From an uncultured Veillonella sp. (GTDB taxonomy: Bacteria > Bacillota > Negativicutes > Veillonellales > Veillonellaceae): a stretch of 32,094 nt of DNA. A program made the position numbers and the translations under genes. The notes below the pieces were generated by a model. That model was not told where the DNA came from, did no database searches, and saw only the letters and a program-made list of their open reading frames with translations. The DNA is taken from the NCBI GenBank assembly GCA_915066865.1, contig CAJZEE010000015.1, positions 1-32,094 on the forward strand, in the 5' to 3' direction. Below, piece after piece: positions 23,092 through 31,489 of this stretch. Every line of letters starts with the position of its first letter. Position 1 is the first letter of the stretch.

Positions 23092-25332
23092 ATGACAACT
23101 GTAAATGAAGAAGGCAAAGCTTTGGTGGAACAAAGTACATTTGATAAAAGTAAAGCCTTAGCCGAGTTTATGGAGTATATCCATACGTATTTAACAGATG
23201 ATGAGTGTGACCAAGTATTGAAAGCTTTTGAGCTTGCTGATAAGGCTCATGAAGGTCAGTTTAGAGCTTCAGGTGAACCGTATATCATGCATCCTCTAGC
23301 TGTAGCTGATATTTTGGCACATTTACAAATCGACCATATTACACTGATGGCAGCTCTTATGCATGATGTGGTTGAAGATACATCTTACTCGAAGGAAGAC
23401 TTAGAGGAGATGTTTGGCTCTGAAGTAGCATTCCTCGTTGATGGGGTAACAAAATTAAACCAATTCCAGTATGAAACAAAAGAAGATCGCCAAATGGAAA
23501 ACTATCGAAAGATGATTTTAGCTATGGCGAAGGACGTACGTGTCGTAGTTATTAAATTGGGTGATCGCTTACATAATATGCGCACCTTAAAGCATATGCG
23601 TAGTGACAAACAAAAGCGTATTGCTAAGGAAACCCTAGAAATCTTTGCACCTTTGGCACATCGTCTTGGTATCTTCAATGTGAAATGGGAGTTGGAAGAT
23701 TTATCCTTCCGTTATTTAGAGCCGGAAAAATACTATGATCTAGTCGATCAAATGAAACAAAAACGCCAAGTCCGGGAAGATATCGTTAATGATACGATGA
23801 GTCAACTTACAAAGGCCTTAAGCGAAGCCCATATCAAGGCGGATATCAAAGGTCGTCCAAAACACTTCTATAGTATTTATAAGAAGATGAAAAAGGACAA
23901 TCGCGATTTGTCTCAAATCTATGACTTACTTGCCGTTCGTGTAATTGTTGATAGCATTCCTGATTGTTATGCGGTACTTGGCATTGCACATAGCTTGTGG
24001 AAGCCATTGCCTTATCGGTTCAAAGATTATATTTCCATGCCGAAGTCTAATATGTATCAATCCTTGCATACAACCGTTATCGGCACGATGGGGCAACCTG
24101 TAGAGATTCAAATCCGTACTTGGGAAATGCACCGCGTATCTGAATATGGTGTAGCTGCTCACTGGCGTTATAAAGAAGGTAATAAAAACGGCGATAAAGA
24201 ATTTGACCAAAAGGTTGCATGGCTGCGCCAGGTTCTCGAATGGCAAGATACAAGTAATCCAACGGAACTCGTTAATGCTTTGAAATTAGACGTTTTCTCT
24301 GGTGAAGTATTCGTATTTACGCCAAAGGGCGATGTTGTTAAGTTGCCAATTGGCTCTGTACCTCTTGATTTTGCCTATCGAGTTCATACCGATGTAGGTC
24401 ATCATTGTGTAGGTGCTAAGGTAAACGGTAAAATTGTACCGCTAGATTACACCTTGCAAAATGGTGATATTGTTGATATCATCACATCCAAAACAGGTCG
24501 TCCTAGCCTTGATTGGTTGAATATCGTAGGTTCTTCTGAAAGTAAGAGCAAAATTCGCAATTGGTTCAAGCGCGAAAATAAAGCTGAAAATATTGAAAAA
24601 GGCTTAGAAGCTCTTGAAAAAGAAGCGAAACGATTGAATCATAATTGGAAAGAATTATGTGCAGACAACCGTTTACAACATGTAACGAAACAACTTAAAG
24701 CCGGTACAGAAGAGGAAATGTTTGCAGCCTGTGGTTATGGCGGCATTCCTGTAAGCACTGTTCTCTTGCGTTTAATTGAACTTTATAAAAAGTCTAAAGA
24801 GGTAGAGGAATCTAAGCGTAGTACAGAGCAAATTATTGAGAAGTTAAAATCTCAAGGACAAAAGAAAACTAAAAATGGCACTGGTGTTCTCGTAAAAGGT
24901 GAAGCTGGTGTGATGGTGCGTATGGCAAAATGCTGTAATCCTGTACCTGGTGATGATATTATAGGTTACATAACCCGTGGTCGTGGCGTTTCTATTCACC
25001 GCTGTGATTGCCCTAGTATGGGTCATTCTCCTGAAGACTTAGAGCGGATGATAGAAGTCTCTTGGGACGGTTCTTCTGGCGAATCTTTCCACGTAGGCAT
25101 TGATATTCAAGCTTATGATCGAGCTGGTATTCTCATGGAAGTTATGGCGGTGCTTTCAGAATTGAAAATCACCATTACTAACATCAATGCTAAGGTTCAA
25201 GAAGATACAAAAAATGTAAGCATCAATTTGGTGGTTGATATCCGGGATATTTCGCAACTAGATTTCGTAATGACTAAATTGCGTCGTATTCGTGAAGTGT
25301 ATACTGTTCAACGTAGTAAAGGAGGGGCTTAA
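23092..25332 (+). CDS. relA: Bifunctional (p)ppGpp synthetase/hydrolase, RelA/SpoT type (746 aa)
   Basis: Controls the stringent response. The hydrolase domain keeps its metal and catalytic residues (MHDVVEDT near residue 90, KLGDRLHNMRTL near 155), so it should degrade as well as make the alarmone. The synthetase domain contains YRFKDYISMPKSNMYQSLHT. A TGS domain follows (VFTPKGDVVKLPIGSVPLDF), then a conserved-cysteine domain (CCNPVPGDDIIGYITRGRG and HRCDCPSM) and a C-terminal ACT domain. ATG 23092 has a TAGGAGGTGA site. It overlaps the next gene by one base. The recJ-relA order is common in Firmicutes. Confidence 0.96.
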   Translation: MTTVNEEGKALVEQSTFDKSKALAEFMEYIHTYLTDDECDQVLKAFELADKAHEGQFRASGEPYIMHPLAVADILAHLQIDHITLMAALMHDVVEDTSYSKEDLEEMFGSEVAFLVDGVTKLNQFQYETKEDRQMENYRKMILAMAKDVRVVVIKLGDRLHNMRTLKHMRSDKQKRIAKETLEIFAPLAHRLGIFNVKWELEDLSFRYLEPEKYYDLVDQMKQKRQVREDIVNDTMSQLTKALSEAHIKADIKGRPKHFYSIYKKMKKDNRDLSQIYDLLAVRVIVDSIPDCYAVLGIAHSLWKPLPYRFKDYISMPKSNMYQSLHTTVIGTMGQPVEIQIRTWEMHRVSEYGVAAHWRYKEGNKNGDKEFDQKVAWLRQVLEWQDTSNPTELVNALKLDVFSGEVFVFTPKGDVVKLPIGSVPLDFAYRVHTDVGHHCVGAKVNGKIVPLDYTLQNGDIVDIITSKTGRPSLDWLNIVGSSESKSKIRNWFKRENKAENIEKGLEALEKEAKRLNHNWKELCADNRLQHVTKQLKAGTEEEMFAACGYGGIPVSTVLLRLIELYKKSKEVEESKRSTEQIIEKLKSQGQKKTKNGTGVLVKGEAGVMVRMAKCCNPVPGDDIIGYITRGRGVSIHRCDCPSMGHSPEDLERMIEVSWDGSSGESFHVGIDIQAYDRAGILMEVMAVLSELKITITNINAKVQEDTKNVSINLVVDIRDISQLDFVMTKLRRIREVYTVQRSKGGA

Positions 25333-25967
25333 TGAGCGAACAACAATTAGTGCTTATGCGCATGCCTTTAGGTCCATTAGGAACAAATTGCTATGTTATC
25401 GGTGATAAAGCGATAGGTGAAGCTTTCATTATCGATCCTGCAACGTCTGAAGTACTAGATGCACTAAAAAAACATGATTTAAAGCCGAAGGCGGTTGTAC
25501 TGACACATGGTCATGGAGATCATATTGGTGGCATTCAAGAGATTGTGAATACCTATCACGTACCTGTATATATTCATAAGGGCGATGTACCGTATTTATC
25601 TGATCCTGAACTTAATCTTAGTGCTTATAGCAATCCAACGCCAATTAAGGTAAAAGCGGAAATTATCGAGGTTAAACAAGGTGATCACATTACATGTGGT
25701 GATATCGATCTTGAGGTGCTTGAAACACCAGGTCATACGCCAGGAGGTGTGTGTTATTACATGGAAGGTCTTGTGTTTGTAGGGGATACTCTATTCAGAG
25801 ATTCCGTAGGCCGTACAGATTTTCCAAATGGTTCTTATGAGACACTGATATCATCGATTAAGACTCAGCTTTATACATTGCCTGATAATACAATGGTTTA
25901 TCCTGGTCATGGACCGGAAACAAATATAGGGTATGAAAAACAATACAACCCATTCGTTGGTCAGTAG
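25332..25967 (+). CDS. Metallo-beta-lactamase-fold hydrolase, glyoxalase II-like (211 aa)
   Basis: The zinc signature THGHGDHIGG (HxHxDH) lies near residues 58-67. Further ligands lie in ETPGHTPGG, FVGDTLFRDSVGRTDF and VYPGHGPETNIGYEKQYNPF. This is the short stand-alone form common in Firmicutes beside relA and hemZ. Substrate is unknown; thioester hydrolysis of the glyoxalase II kind is possible, but the glutathione-binding C-terminal domain is missing. The ATG shares a base with the relA stop (TAATG) and follows AAAGGAGGGG. The D-Tyr-tRNA deacylase gene often found near here is absent. Confidence 0.88.
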   Translation: MSEQQLVLMRMPLGPLGTNCYVIGDKAIGEAFIIDPATSEVLDALKKHDLKPKAVVLTHGHGDHIGGIQEIVNTYHVPVYIHKGDVPYLSDPELNLSAYSNPTPIKVKAEIIEVKQGDHITCGDIDLEVLETPGHTPGGVCYYMEGLVFVGDTLFRDSVGRTDFPNGSYETLISSIKTQLYTLPDNTMVYPGHGPETNIGYEKQYNPFVGQ

Positions 25968-26008
25968 GTTTAAACGAATTATTTTTTACAGTCGAGGGGA
26001 AATTTATT

Positions 26009-26497
26009 ATGAACACAACATTAGAAAAATTAAAAGAACGCATTAAAGACAAAAAGTACAAATTGACAACTCAACGTCAAACAATTTTGCAAGCATTCAT
26101 CGATGCTGATGAAAATCACTTGAGTGCTGAAGATGTATATGTTCTTGTAAAAGAGGTGGCACCTGATATCGGGTTAGCAACAATTTACAGAACTCTTGAT
26201 CTCTTCACAGAACTTGATTTGTTAAAACGTCTTGATTTTGGCGATGGCCGTAATCGCTATGAATTAAATGACGAAGAGTTCGCTCATTTCCATCATCATT
26301 TGATTTGCGTAAAATGTGGTAAAGTATCTGAGTTTGAAGACGACATGCTTGAAACATTGGAGTCTATTATCGCTAAGAAATTAAACTTCCGTACCATTGA
26401 TCATCAATTGAAAGTATATGGTTACTGTAGTGATTGCCAAAATCATATGACTGAAGCAGAATTAGAAAAGCTTGAGCGTATGTCCCATCATGGTTAA
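26009..26497 (+). CDS. fur: Fur-family metal-responsive repressor (162 aa)
   Basis: The N-terminal winged helix (KYKLTTQRQTILQAFIDADE, then IGLATIYRTLDLFTELDLL) binds DNA. The C-terminal domain holds the metal-site block HFHHHLICVKCGKVSEFED and a second CxxC pair (CSDC), which together form the structural zinc site. Fur, PerR and Zur are hard to tell apart by eye. Fur is favoured by the iron-type box at 15148-15166 and by hemZ next door. ATG 26009 follows GAGGGG. A 41-base gap separates it from the hydrolase, and its last 8 bases overlap hemZ. It appears inserted into an otherwise common relA-hemZ-hisS-aspS order. Confidence 0.9.
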   Translation: MNTTLEKLKERIKDKKYKLTTQRQTILQAFIDADENHLSAEDVYVLVKEVAPDIGLATIYRTLDLFTELDLLKRLDFGDGRNRYELNDEEFAHFHHHLICVKCGKVSEFEDDMLETLESIIAKKLNFRTIDHQLKVYGYCSDCQNHMTEAELEKLERMSHHG

Positions 26498-27917
26498 TGG
26501 ATATCTATATACGGGTCCATTACCACTTGGCTCCGTAGTAGCTCATAACTGTGGCGCGGCAGGACTCTTTTCTGATAAGGTACATCCAGAGGTTATCCTT
26601 GAAGCGCATGAAGTGGAAGGGATGTACACATTAACTGTTACTATTGGTGATTCGGTTCAGATTTTTGAAGGCCCTGTTTCCTCTATGGGGCGTCGTCAAA
26701 TTGGACAAGCCTTGTTGCGCTATTTGCGTGAATATCAAGGATTACCTGCTGAGCCTCCATGGGGAACCATGGTAGGTGTGCGCCCTACAAAGCTACTACA
26801 TAAATATATAGATACATATGGCTCTGTCCACGCAGCAACTCGTCACATTAGGGACGAGTTTTCTGTGTCTATGGAAAAGCTTGCTACTTTAGGGTCCATT
26901 GGCGAATATCAACGTCCGTTTTTATCTGATACAGATGATAAAAAGGTAAGTCTCTATTGTGGTATTCCTTTCTGCGATACGCGTTGCGTATATTGCTCGT
27001 TTCCATATGGTCTCTACCAGGATTATGCTGGTAAAAGTCAATTTCTAAGGGCTTTAAACCGTGATATAGAAGATATGAAATCTATTGTTGATTCCTATAA
27101 TCTAACAGTAGATACTCTCTATATGGGCGGCGGCACTCCAACAGTGCTAGAGGATGAAGACTTTCACCAGGTCCTAAAACTGTTGTCTATACTTGTGCCA
27201 GAAGGACATGAGTTTACCGTAGAAGCGGGGCGGCCAGATTCTGTGAATCCTGTAAAACTACAATCTATGTTAGAGCTAGGTGTAAATCGTATCAGCATTA
27301 ACCCACAAACGATGCAAGATGGTATTTTGCGGCGCATTGGACGCGGTCATAGTGCACGGGATATTGATGAGCTTTTACAATATGTAAAAAACAATACATC
27401 ATTAGCCGTAAATATGGATTTTATCGCAGGCTTGCCTAACCAAACGATGTCAAACATGATAGAGAATATGGATTATGTATGTCAAAATCTGCCGGAAAAT
27501 GTTACAATTCATACGTTAGCATTAAAACGTGGTAGCCCGTTGTACGATTTACATATGGAAGATGATATTCCTGAAGAAAATCTCGTAGCGGAAATGGTAC
27601 AATATGGTAAAGAGCGTCTTGAAGCGGCTGGTTATGTGCCATATTATTTATATCGCCAACAATATATGAGAGGGCAGTTAGAGAATATCGGCTATACCTT
27701 GCCTGGCAAAGCATGCGAATACAATATTCAAATCATGGAAGAACGCCAAAGTATTCTATCCATGGGGCCCGGTAGCTCGTCTAAGTGGATGCGAGCCCCT
27801 GAATATCGTCAGCTTAAACAGCATATGCCAAAAGACGTAGATGTTTATCACGTAACGATAGATGCACTTTTAGAGAAACGACATAAAATTTGTGAAAGAT
27901 TTTGGGAGGTTGTGTAA
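26490..27917 (+). CDS. hemZ: HemZ-type radical SAM coproporphyrinogen dehydrogenase-like protein (475 aa)
   Basis: A HemN/HemZ-group radical SAM protein, predicted to act in oxygen-independent heme synthesis or heme handling. The cluster motif is CDTRCVYC (C162, C166, C169) in the block CGIPFCDTRCVYCSFPYG. MGGGTPTVL and NRISINPQTMQ are family blocks. The 150-residue N-terminal extension before the cluster fits HemZ better than HemN or HemW. I chose ATG 26490, which overlaps the fur gene by 8 bases; no good ribosome site is present, so it is likely coupled to fur translation. An in-frame TTG at 26472 is less likely. The exact reaction of this subgroup is uncertain. Confidence 0.85.
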   Translation: MVNGYLYTGPLPLGSVVAHNCGAAGLFSDKVHPEVILEAHEVEGMYTLTVTIGDSVQIFEGPVSSMGRRQIGQALLRYLREYQGLPAEPPWGTMVGVRPTKLLHKYIDTYGSVHAATRHIRDEFSVSMEKLATLGSIGEYQRPFLSDTDDKKVSLYCGIPFCDTRCVYCSFPYGLYQDYAGKSQFLRALNRDIEDMKSIVDSYNLTVDTLYMGGGTPTVLEDEDFHQVLKLLSILVPEGHEFTVEAGRPDSVNPVKLQSMLELGVNRISINPQTMQDGILRRIGRGHSARDIDELLQYVKNNTSLAVNMDFIAGLPNQTMSNMIENMDYVCQNLPENVTIHTLALKRGSPLYDLHMEDDIPEENLVAEMVQYGKERLEAAGYVPYYLYRQQYMRGQLENIGYTLPGKACEYNIQIMEERQSILSMGPGSSSKWMRAPEYRQLKQHMPKDVDVYHVTIDALLEKRHKICERFWEVV

Positions 27918-29188
27918 TGGCTATAAGAAAACCAAGAGGTACACAAGACTTTTTGCCAGAACAGATGATAAATTGGCACTATATTGAACAACGTATGCGC
28001 GAAATTTGTAAAGTATACGGCTTCAATGAAATTCGCACACCTGCCTTTGAAGAAACTAAATTATTTTTGCGAGGTATCGGTGAAACTACAGATGTAGTAC
28101 AAAAAGAGATGTACACCTTTACCACCGGAGATGACGGTGGTTCTAGCTTTACCTTACGCCCTGAAAATACGGCGTCTGCTGTGCGCGCATATTTAGAAAA
28201 TAAAGTATATGGTAAAGAAGGTCTCACCAAATGGTATTATATGGGCCCTATGTTCCGTCATGATAAACCGCAAGCAGGCCGTTACCGTCAATTTCACCAA
28301 TTTGGTGCTGAGGTATTAGGCTCTCAATCTCCAGTAGTGGATAGCGAAGTTATCTGCATGGTTGTGCAGTTGTTAAAAGATTTTGGACTTAAAGATCTCA
28401 ATGTAGAGGTAAATTCCGTAGGTTGTCCGACATGTCGTCCTGTATATCGTGAAAAATTAATCGCTTTCTTTGAACCTAAAAAGGAACAATTATGTAGCGA
28501 CTGCCAAGAACGTTTGTACAAAAACCCTTTGCGTATACTGGATTGTAAAAATGAAACATGTAAATCCTTGTCCATAGGTGCTCCTGAAATTCACGAACAT
28601 TTATGTGAAGAGTGTCATGATCACTTTGAAGAATTAAAGACTTATTTAACAGCTGCTAATGTGCAATATACTTTAAATCCTCGTCTCGTACGTGGCCTTG
28701 ATTACTATACAAAGACAGCTTTTGAGGTACAATATACTCCTTTAGGTGCTCAAAGTGCCGTAGCCGGTGGTGGTCGTTACGATGGTCTCGTAGAAGAGCT
28801 CGATGGACCGCATACCCCAGCTATCGGTTTTGCTATGGGCATGGAGCGCTTATTATTAGCTCTTGAAAAACAAAACCTATTGCCTGAACCAACTGTAGAA
28901 CCATCTGCATTCGTAGTAGCTCTTGGTGATGCGGCTAAGGTAGAGGCTTTCAAAATTTGCCAAAAACTTCGCAGTCTTGATATTCCTGTTGAAATGGACG
29001 GGCAGGGCAAAAGTATGAAGGCACAATTAAAATACGCTAACAAAATTAATGCGAAATATGTTATTATATTGGGTGATGATGAATTGGTTCGTAAAGAAGC
29101 CATAATTCGATTCATGGATACTAGTGAACAAGAGACTGTATCTCTTGATACAGTGGCTGAACGTATAACTTCTTTGGTGAAAGGATGA
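27917..29188 (+). CDS. hisS: Histidyl-tRNA synthetase (423 aa)
   Basis: Class II synthetase charging tRNA-His. The start AIRKPRGTQDFLPEQ is diagnostic. Motif 2 is in MFRHDKPQAGRYRQFHQFGAE, the histidine-binding segment is RGLDYYTKTAFEVQY, and motif 3 is AIGFAMGMERLLLA. A C-terminal anticodon domain follows. The middle insertion has several CxxC pairs (CPTC, CSDC, CEEC), seen in many Firmicutes enzymes and possibly binding zinc. ATG 27917 overlaps the hemZ stop (TAATG) and has GGGAGG upstream; aspS overlaps its end by 4 bases. Confidence 0.96.
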   Translation: MAIRKPRGTQDFLPEQMINWHYIEQRMREICKVYGFNEIRTPAFEETKLFLRGIGETTDVVQKEMYTFTTGDDGGSSFTLRPENTASAVRAYLENKVYGKEGLTKWYYMGPMFRHDKPQAGRYRQFHQFGAEVLGSQSPVVDSEVICMVVQLLKDFGLKDLNVEVNSVGCPTCRPVYREKLIAFFEPKKEQLCSDCQERLYKNPLRILDCKNETCKSLSIGAPEIHEHLCEECHDHFEELKTYLTAANVQYTLNPRLVRGLDYYTKTAFEVQYTPLGAQSAVAGGGRYDGLVEELDGPHTPAIGFAMGMERLLLALEKQNLLPEPTVEPSAFVVALGDAAKVEAFKICQKLRSLDIPVEMDGQGKSMKAQLKYANKINAKYVIILGDDELVRKEAIIRFMDTSEQETVSLDTVAERITSLVKG

Positions 29189-31002
29189 CAATTAGAATGG
29201 AAACAATGCAAGGCTTACACCGTACGCACGGTTGTGGCACCATCTCTGAACAAGAGGTAGGTAAAGAGGTCGTATTATGTGGTTGGGTTGAACGCCGTCG
29301 TGACCATGGTGGTTTGATATTCTTAGATTTACGCGATCGTTCTGGCGTAGTACAAGTAGTGGCATCCCCAGATCACAACGTAGAATCGTTCCACAAAGCA
29401 GAGGATGTTCGTAATGAATATGTGCTTTGCGTGCATGGAACTATTACAAAACGTGATGATTCTGCTATTAATCCTAACCTTCCTACAGGTGCATACGAAA
29501 TGTTCTGTGAAGAGTTGCGCGTATTGAACTCCGCTAAAACTCCTCCTTTCTATATTCAAGATGATATCGATGTAGATGAAAATATTCGTTTGAAATATCG
29601 TTACCTTGACTTGCGTCGTCCTGAAATGCAACGTAACTTGATTTTACGTCACAAGGTAACAAAAGCAATGCGCGACTTTTTTGATAGCCGCGATTTCTTG
29701 GAAATTGAAACTCCAATGCTTACTAAATCTACGCCAGAGGGCGCTCGTGACTATCTAGTGCCGTCCCGTGTAAATGCTGGTACATTCTATGCGTTGCCAC
29801 AATCTCCACAAATTTTCAAACAAATCTTGATGGTTGCTGGTTACGAAAAATATTTCCAAATCGTTCGTTGCTTCCGCGATGAAGATTTGCGTGCAGACCG
29901 TCAACCTGAGTTCACTCAGCTTGACTTAGAAATGTCCTTCGTTGATGAAGAAGATATTTATGCATTGCTTGAAGAGATGATTGCTCATGTATTTAAAACT
30001 GCATTAGGTAAAGAAATTTCTTTGCCTATGCCTCGTATTACATGGGACGAAGCAATGGATAAATACGGCTCTGATAAGCCGGATCTTCGTTTTGATATGG
30101 CGTTTACTGATGTAACTGATCTTGTAAAAGATACAGAATTCAAAGTCTTCCGCTCTGTTATCGACAATGGTGGCGTAGTTAAAGGTATCGTTGTGCCTGG
30201 TGACGCTGGCATTCCTCGCCGTGAACTTGATGATCTTGTTGAGTATGTAAACCGTTACGGCGCTAAAGGCCTTGCGTGGGCTTGCTTCAATGAAGATGGT
30301 TCTATTAAGTCTCAAATCATGAAGTTCTTAGGTGAAGATACAATCCGCAATATTGGTGAAAAAATGGGCGCTAAAGGTGGCGACCTTGTATTGATGATTG
30401 CTGATAAACCTGCAACTGTGGCACGTGCATTAGGCGAGTTACGCCTTGAAATGGCACGCCGTATGAACATGATTGACCAAGATAAATTAGCATTCACATG
30501 GGTAACTGATTTCCCTATGTTCGAATATAACGAAGACGAAAAACGTTATGTTGCAATGCATCATCCGTTCACAATGCCACGCCATGCGGATCTTGATAAA
30601 TTAGAATCCGATCCTGGCAGTGTAAAAGCGATTGCTTACGACATGGTATTGAATGGCGTAGAAATCGGTGGCGGTTCCTTGCGTATCTACCAAGCTGACG
30701 TACAAGAAAAAGTATTCAAAGCAATTGGTTTGTCTATTGAAGAAGCAAGATCTAAATTCGGCTTCATGCTTGATGCATTCCAATACGGTGCACCTCCTCA
30801 TGCAGGCTGTGCATTTGGCCTTGATCGTCTTGTTATGTTGATGGCAAAACGTCAATCTATCCGCGACGTAATCGCATTCCCTAAAACTCAATCTGCTTCT
30901 GATATCATGAGCCAAGCTCCATCTGAAGTAGAACCTAAGCAATTAAAAGAGTTGCATATTAAACCAGATGTAGAAGAAGAACAAGAGCAATCTTTAGTGT
31001 AA
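29185..31002 (+). CDS. aspS: Aspartyl-tRNA synthetase (605 aa)
   Basis: Class II synthetase of the long bacterial type. The N-terminal OB fold binds the anticodon (VVLCGWVERRRDHGGLIFLD). The catalytic domain has FRDEDLRADRQPEFTQLD (motif 2) and GAPPHAGCAFGLDRL (motif 3), with the GAD insertion between. The histidine in RRRDHGG is the type found in relaxed (non-discriminating) enzymes that also charge tRNA-Asn, but this alone does not prove it. ATG 29185 overlaps the hisS stop with GGTGA four bases upstream; ATG 29197 is also possible. Last gene of the operon; no clear terminator follows before the 6S RNA promoter. Confidence 0.95.
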   Translation: MTIRMETMQGLHRTHGCGTISEQEVGKEVVLCGWVERRRDHGGLIFLDLRDRSGVVQVVASPDHNVESFHKAEDVRNEYVLCVHGTITKRDDSAINPNLPTGAYEMFCEELRVLNSAKTPPFYIQDDIDVDENIRLKYRYLDLRRPEMQRNLILRHKVTKAMRDFFDSRDFLEIETPMLTKSTPEGARDYLVPSRVNAGTFYALPQSPQIFKQILMVAGYEKYFQIVRCFRDEDLRADRQPEFTQLDLEMSFVDEEDIYALLEEMIAHVFKTALGKEISLPMPRITWDEAMDKYGSDKPDLRFDMAFTDVTDLVKDTEFKVFRSVIDNGGVVKGIVVPGDAGIPRRELDDLVEYVNRYGAKGLAWACFNEDGSIKSQIMKFLGEDTIRNIGEKMGAKGGDLVLMIADKPATVARALGELRLEMARRMNMIDQDKLAFTWVTDFPMFEYNEDEKRYVAMHHPFTMPRHADLDKLESDPGSVKAIAYDMVLNGVEIGGGSLRIYQADVQEKVFKAIGLSIEEARSKFGFMLDAFQYGAPPHAGCAFGLDRLVMLMAKRQSIRDVIAFPKTQSASDIMSQAPSEVEPKQLKELHIKPDVEEEQEQSLV

Positions 31003-31042
31003 AAACATAGGCAAGAATTGATTAAATTTGAAATGTCAAGAC

Positions 31043-31071
31043 TTGTTAATTGCTAATCTTTCTGATACTAT
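31043..31071 (+). promoter_or_regulatory. Promoter of the 6S RNA gene
   Basis: TTGTTA (31043-31048) and TACTAT (31066-31071) are 17 bases apart. The expected start, near 31079, coincides with the 5' end of the folded RNA. Confidence 0.65.
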
Positions 31072-31079
31072 TTATGTAT

Positions 31080-31256
31080 AAGATATCCCTGCCATGTGCG
31101 TGTGATATCGCAGTTTTGAGCCAACACATTTACTTTGGGAGTCTGAACTCTCGTCTGAACGTTACGCCCTTACGGGACAACTGCAGGATGAGGAGGACAC
31201 CCACCTGCCCTTGCAGGATCAAAACGCGGTACATTACGGCATGGTGGGGCTTTTTT
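31080..31256 (+). ncRNA. ssrS: Probable 6S RNA, regulator of RNA polymerase
   Basis: 6S RNA mimics an open promoter and binds the sigma-70 holoenzyme. The closing stem pairs CCCTGCCATG (31087-31096) with CATGGTGGGG (31240-31249), including two G-U pairs, and is followed by six T (31251-31256). An inner stem pairs CGC-A-GTTTTGA (31109-31119, one bulged A) with TCAAAACGCG (31219-31228). A small hairpin GAGT-CTGA-ACTC lies at 31139-31150. The core CAACACATTTACTTTGGGAG resembles the conserved central region. About 177 bases, with its own promoter and terminator, between aspS and rarA, where I recall Bacillus relatives also have a 6S gene. An 80-residue reading frame across it has no coding character. 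Confidence 0.78.
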
Positions 31257-31322
31257 GCGTGTAAAAATAGCTTGAAATATCATATACTATAAATATATCT
31301 TTTGTAAGAACTAAAATTTTTT

Positions 31323-31358
31323 AAAGTCTTAAAAGTCCTAAATGTCATAAATGTCTTA
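31323..31358. repeat. Four 9-bp tandem units upstream of rarA
   Basis: AAAGTCTTA, AAAGTCCTA, AATGTCATA and AATGTCTTA lie end to end (consensus AAWGTCNTA). The last unit has a perfect inverted copy at 31412-31420. The 9-bp spacing is close to one helical turn, so each unit would face nearly the same side of DNA, as in iteron-type protein-binding sites. Confidence 0.7.
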
Positions 31359-31425
31359 TAAATATTATTAGTGATACCAAGTTACTGATATCATTGGGCT
31401 TTTATGACGAGTAAGACATTGTTTT

Positions 31426-31453
31426 TTGATTGAATAGTTATAGATATTAAAAT
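31426..31453 (+). promoter_or_regulatory. Candidate rarA promoter
   Basis: TTGATT (31426-31431) and TAAAAT (31448-31453) are 16 bases apart, just after the inverted 9-bp copy. The region is AT-rich, so chance matches are likely. Confidence 0.4.
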
Positions 31454-31489
31454 ACGATAGTTAAACTGGGTGCAAATTGAGGTGATAGA

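Larger units (their letters stand above)
31257..31489. other. Gap between 6S RNA and rarA
   Basis: AT-rich, no gene seen. It contains four 9-bp tandem units, one inverted copy (TAAGACATT, 31412-31420) and a possible rarA promoter. TTTATGAC (31401-31408) also reverse-complements part of the array. Confidence 0.7.

Noticed and set aside
28777..29211. 144-residue open frame on the - strand
   Set aside because: Antisense to hisS, composition reflects the sense codons, no ribosome site.
31050..31292. 80-residue reading frame on the + strand
   Set aside because: It lies across the 6S RNA fold, has no ribosome site and an atypical composition.
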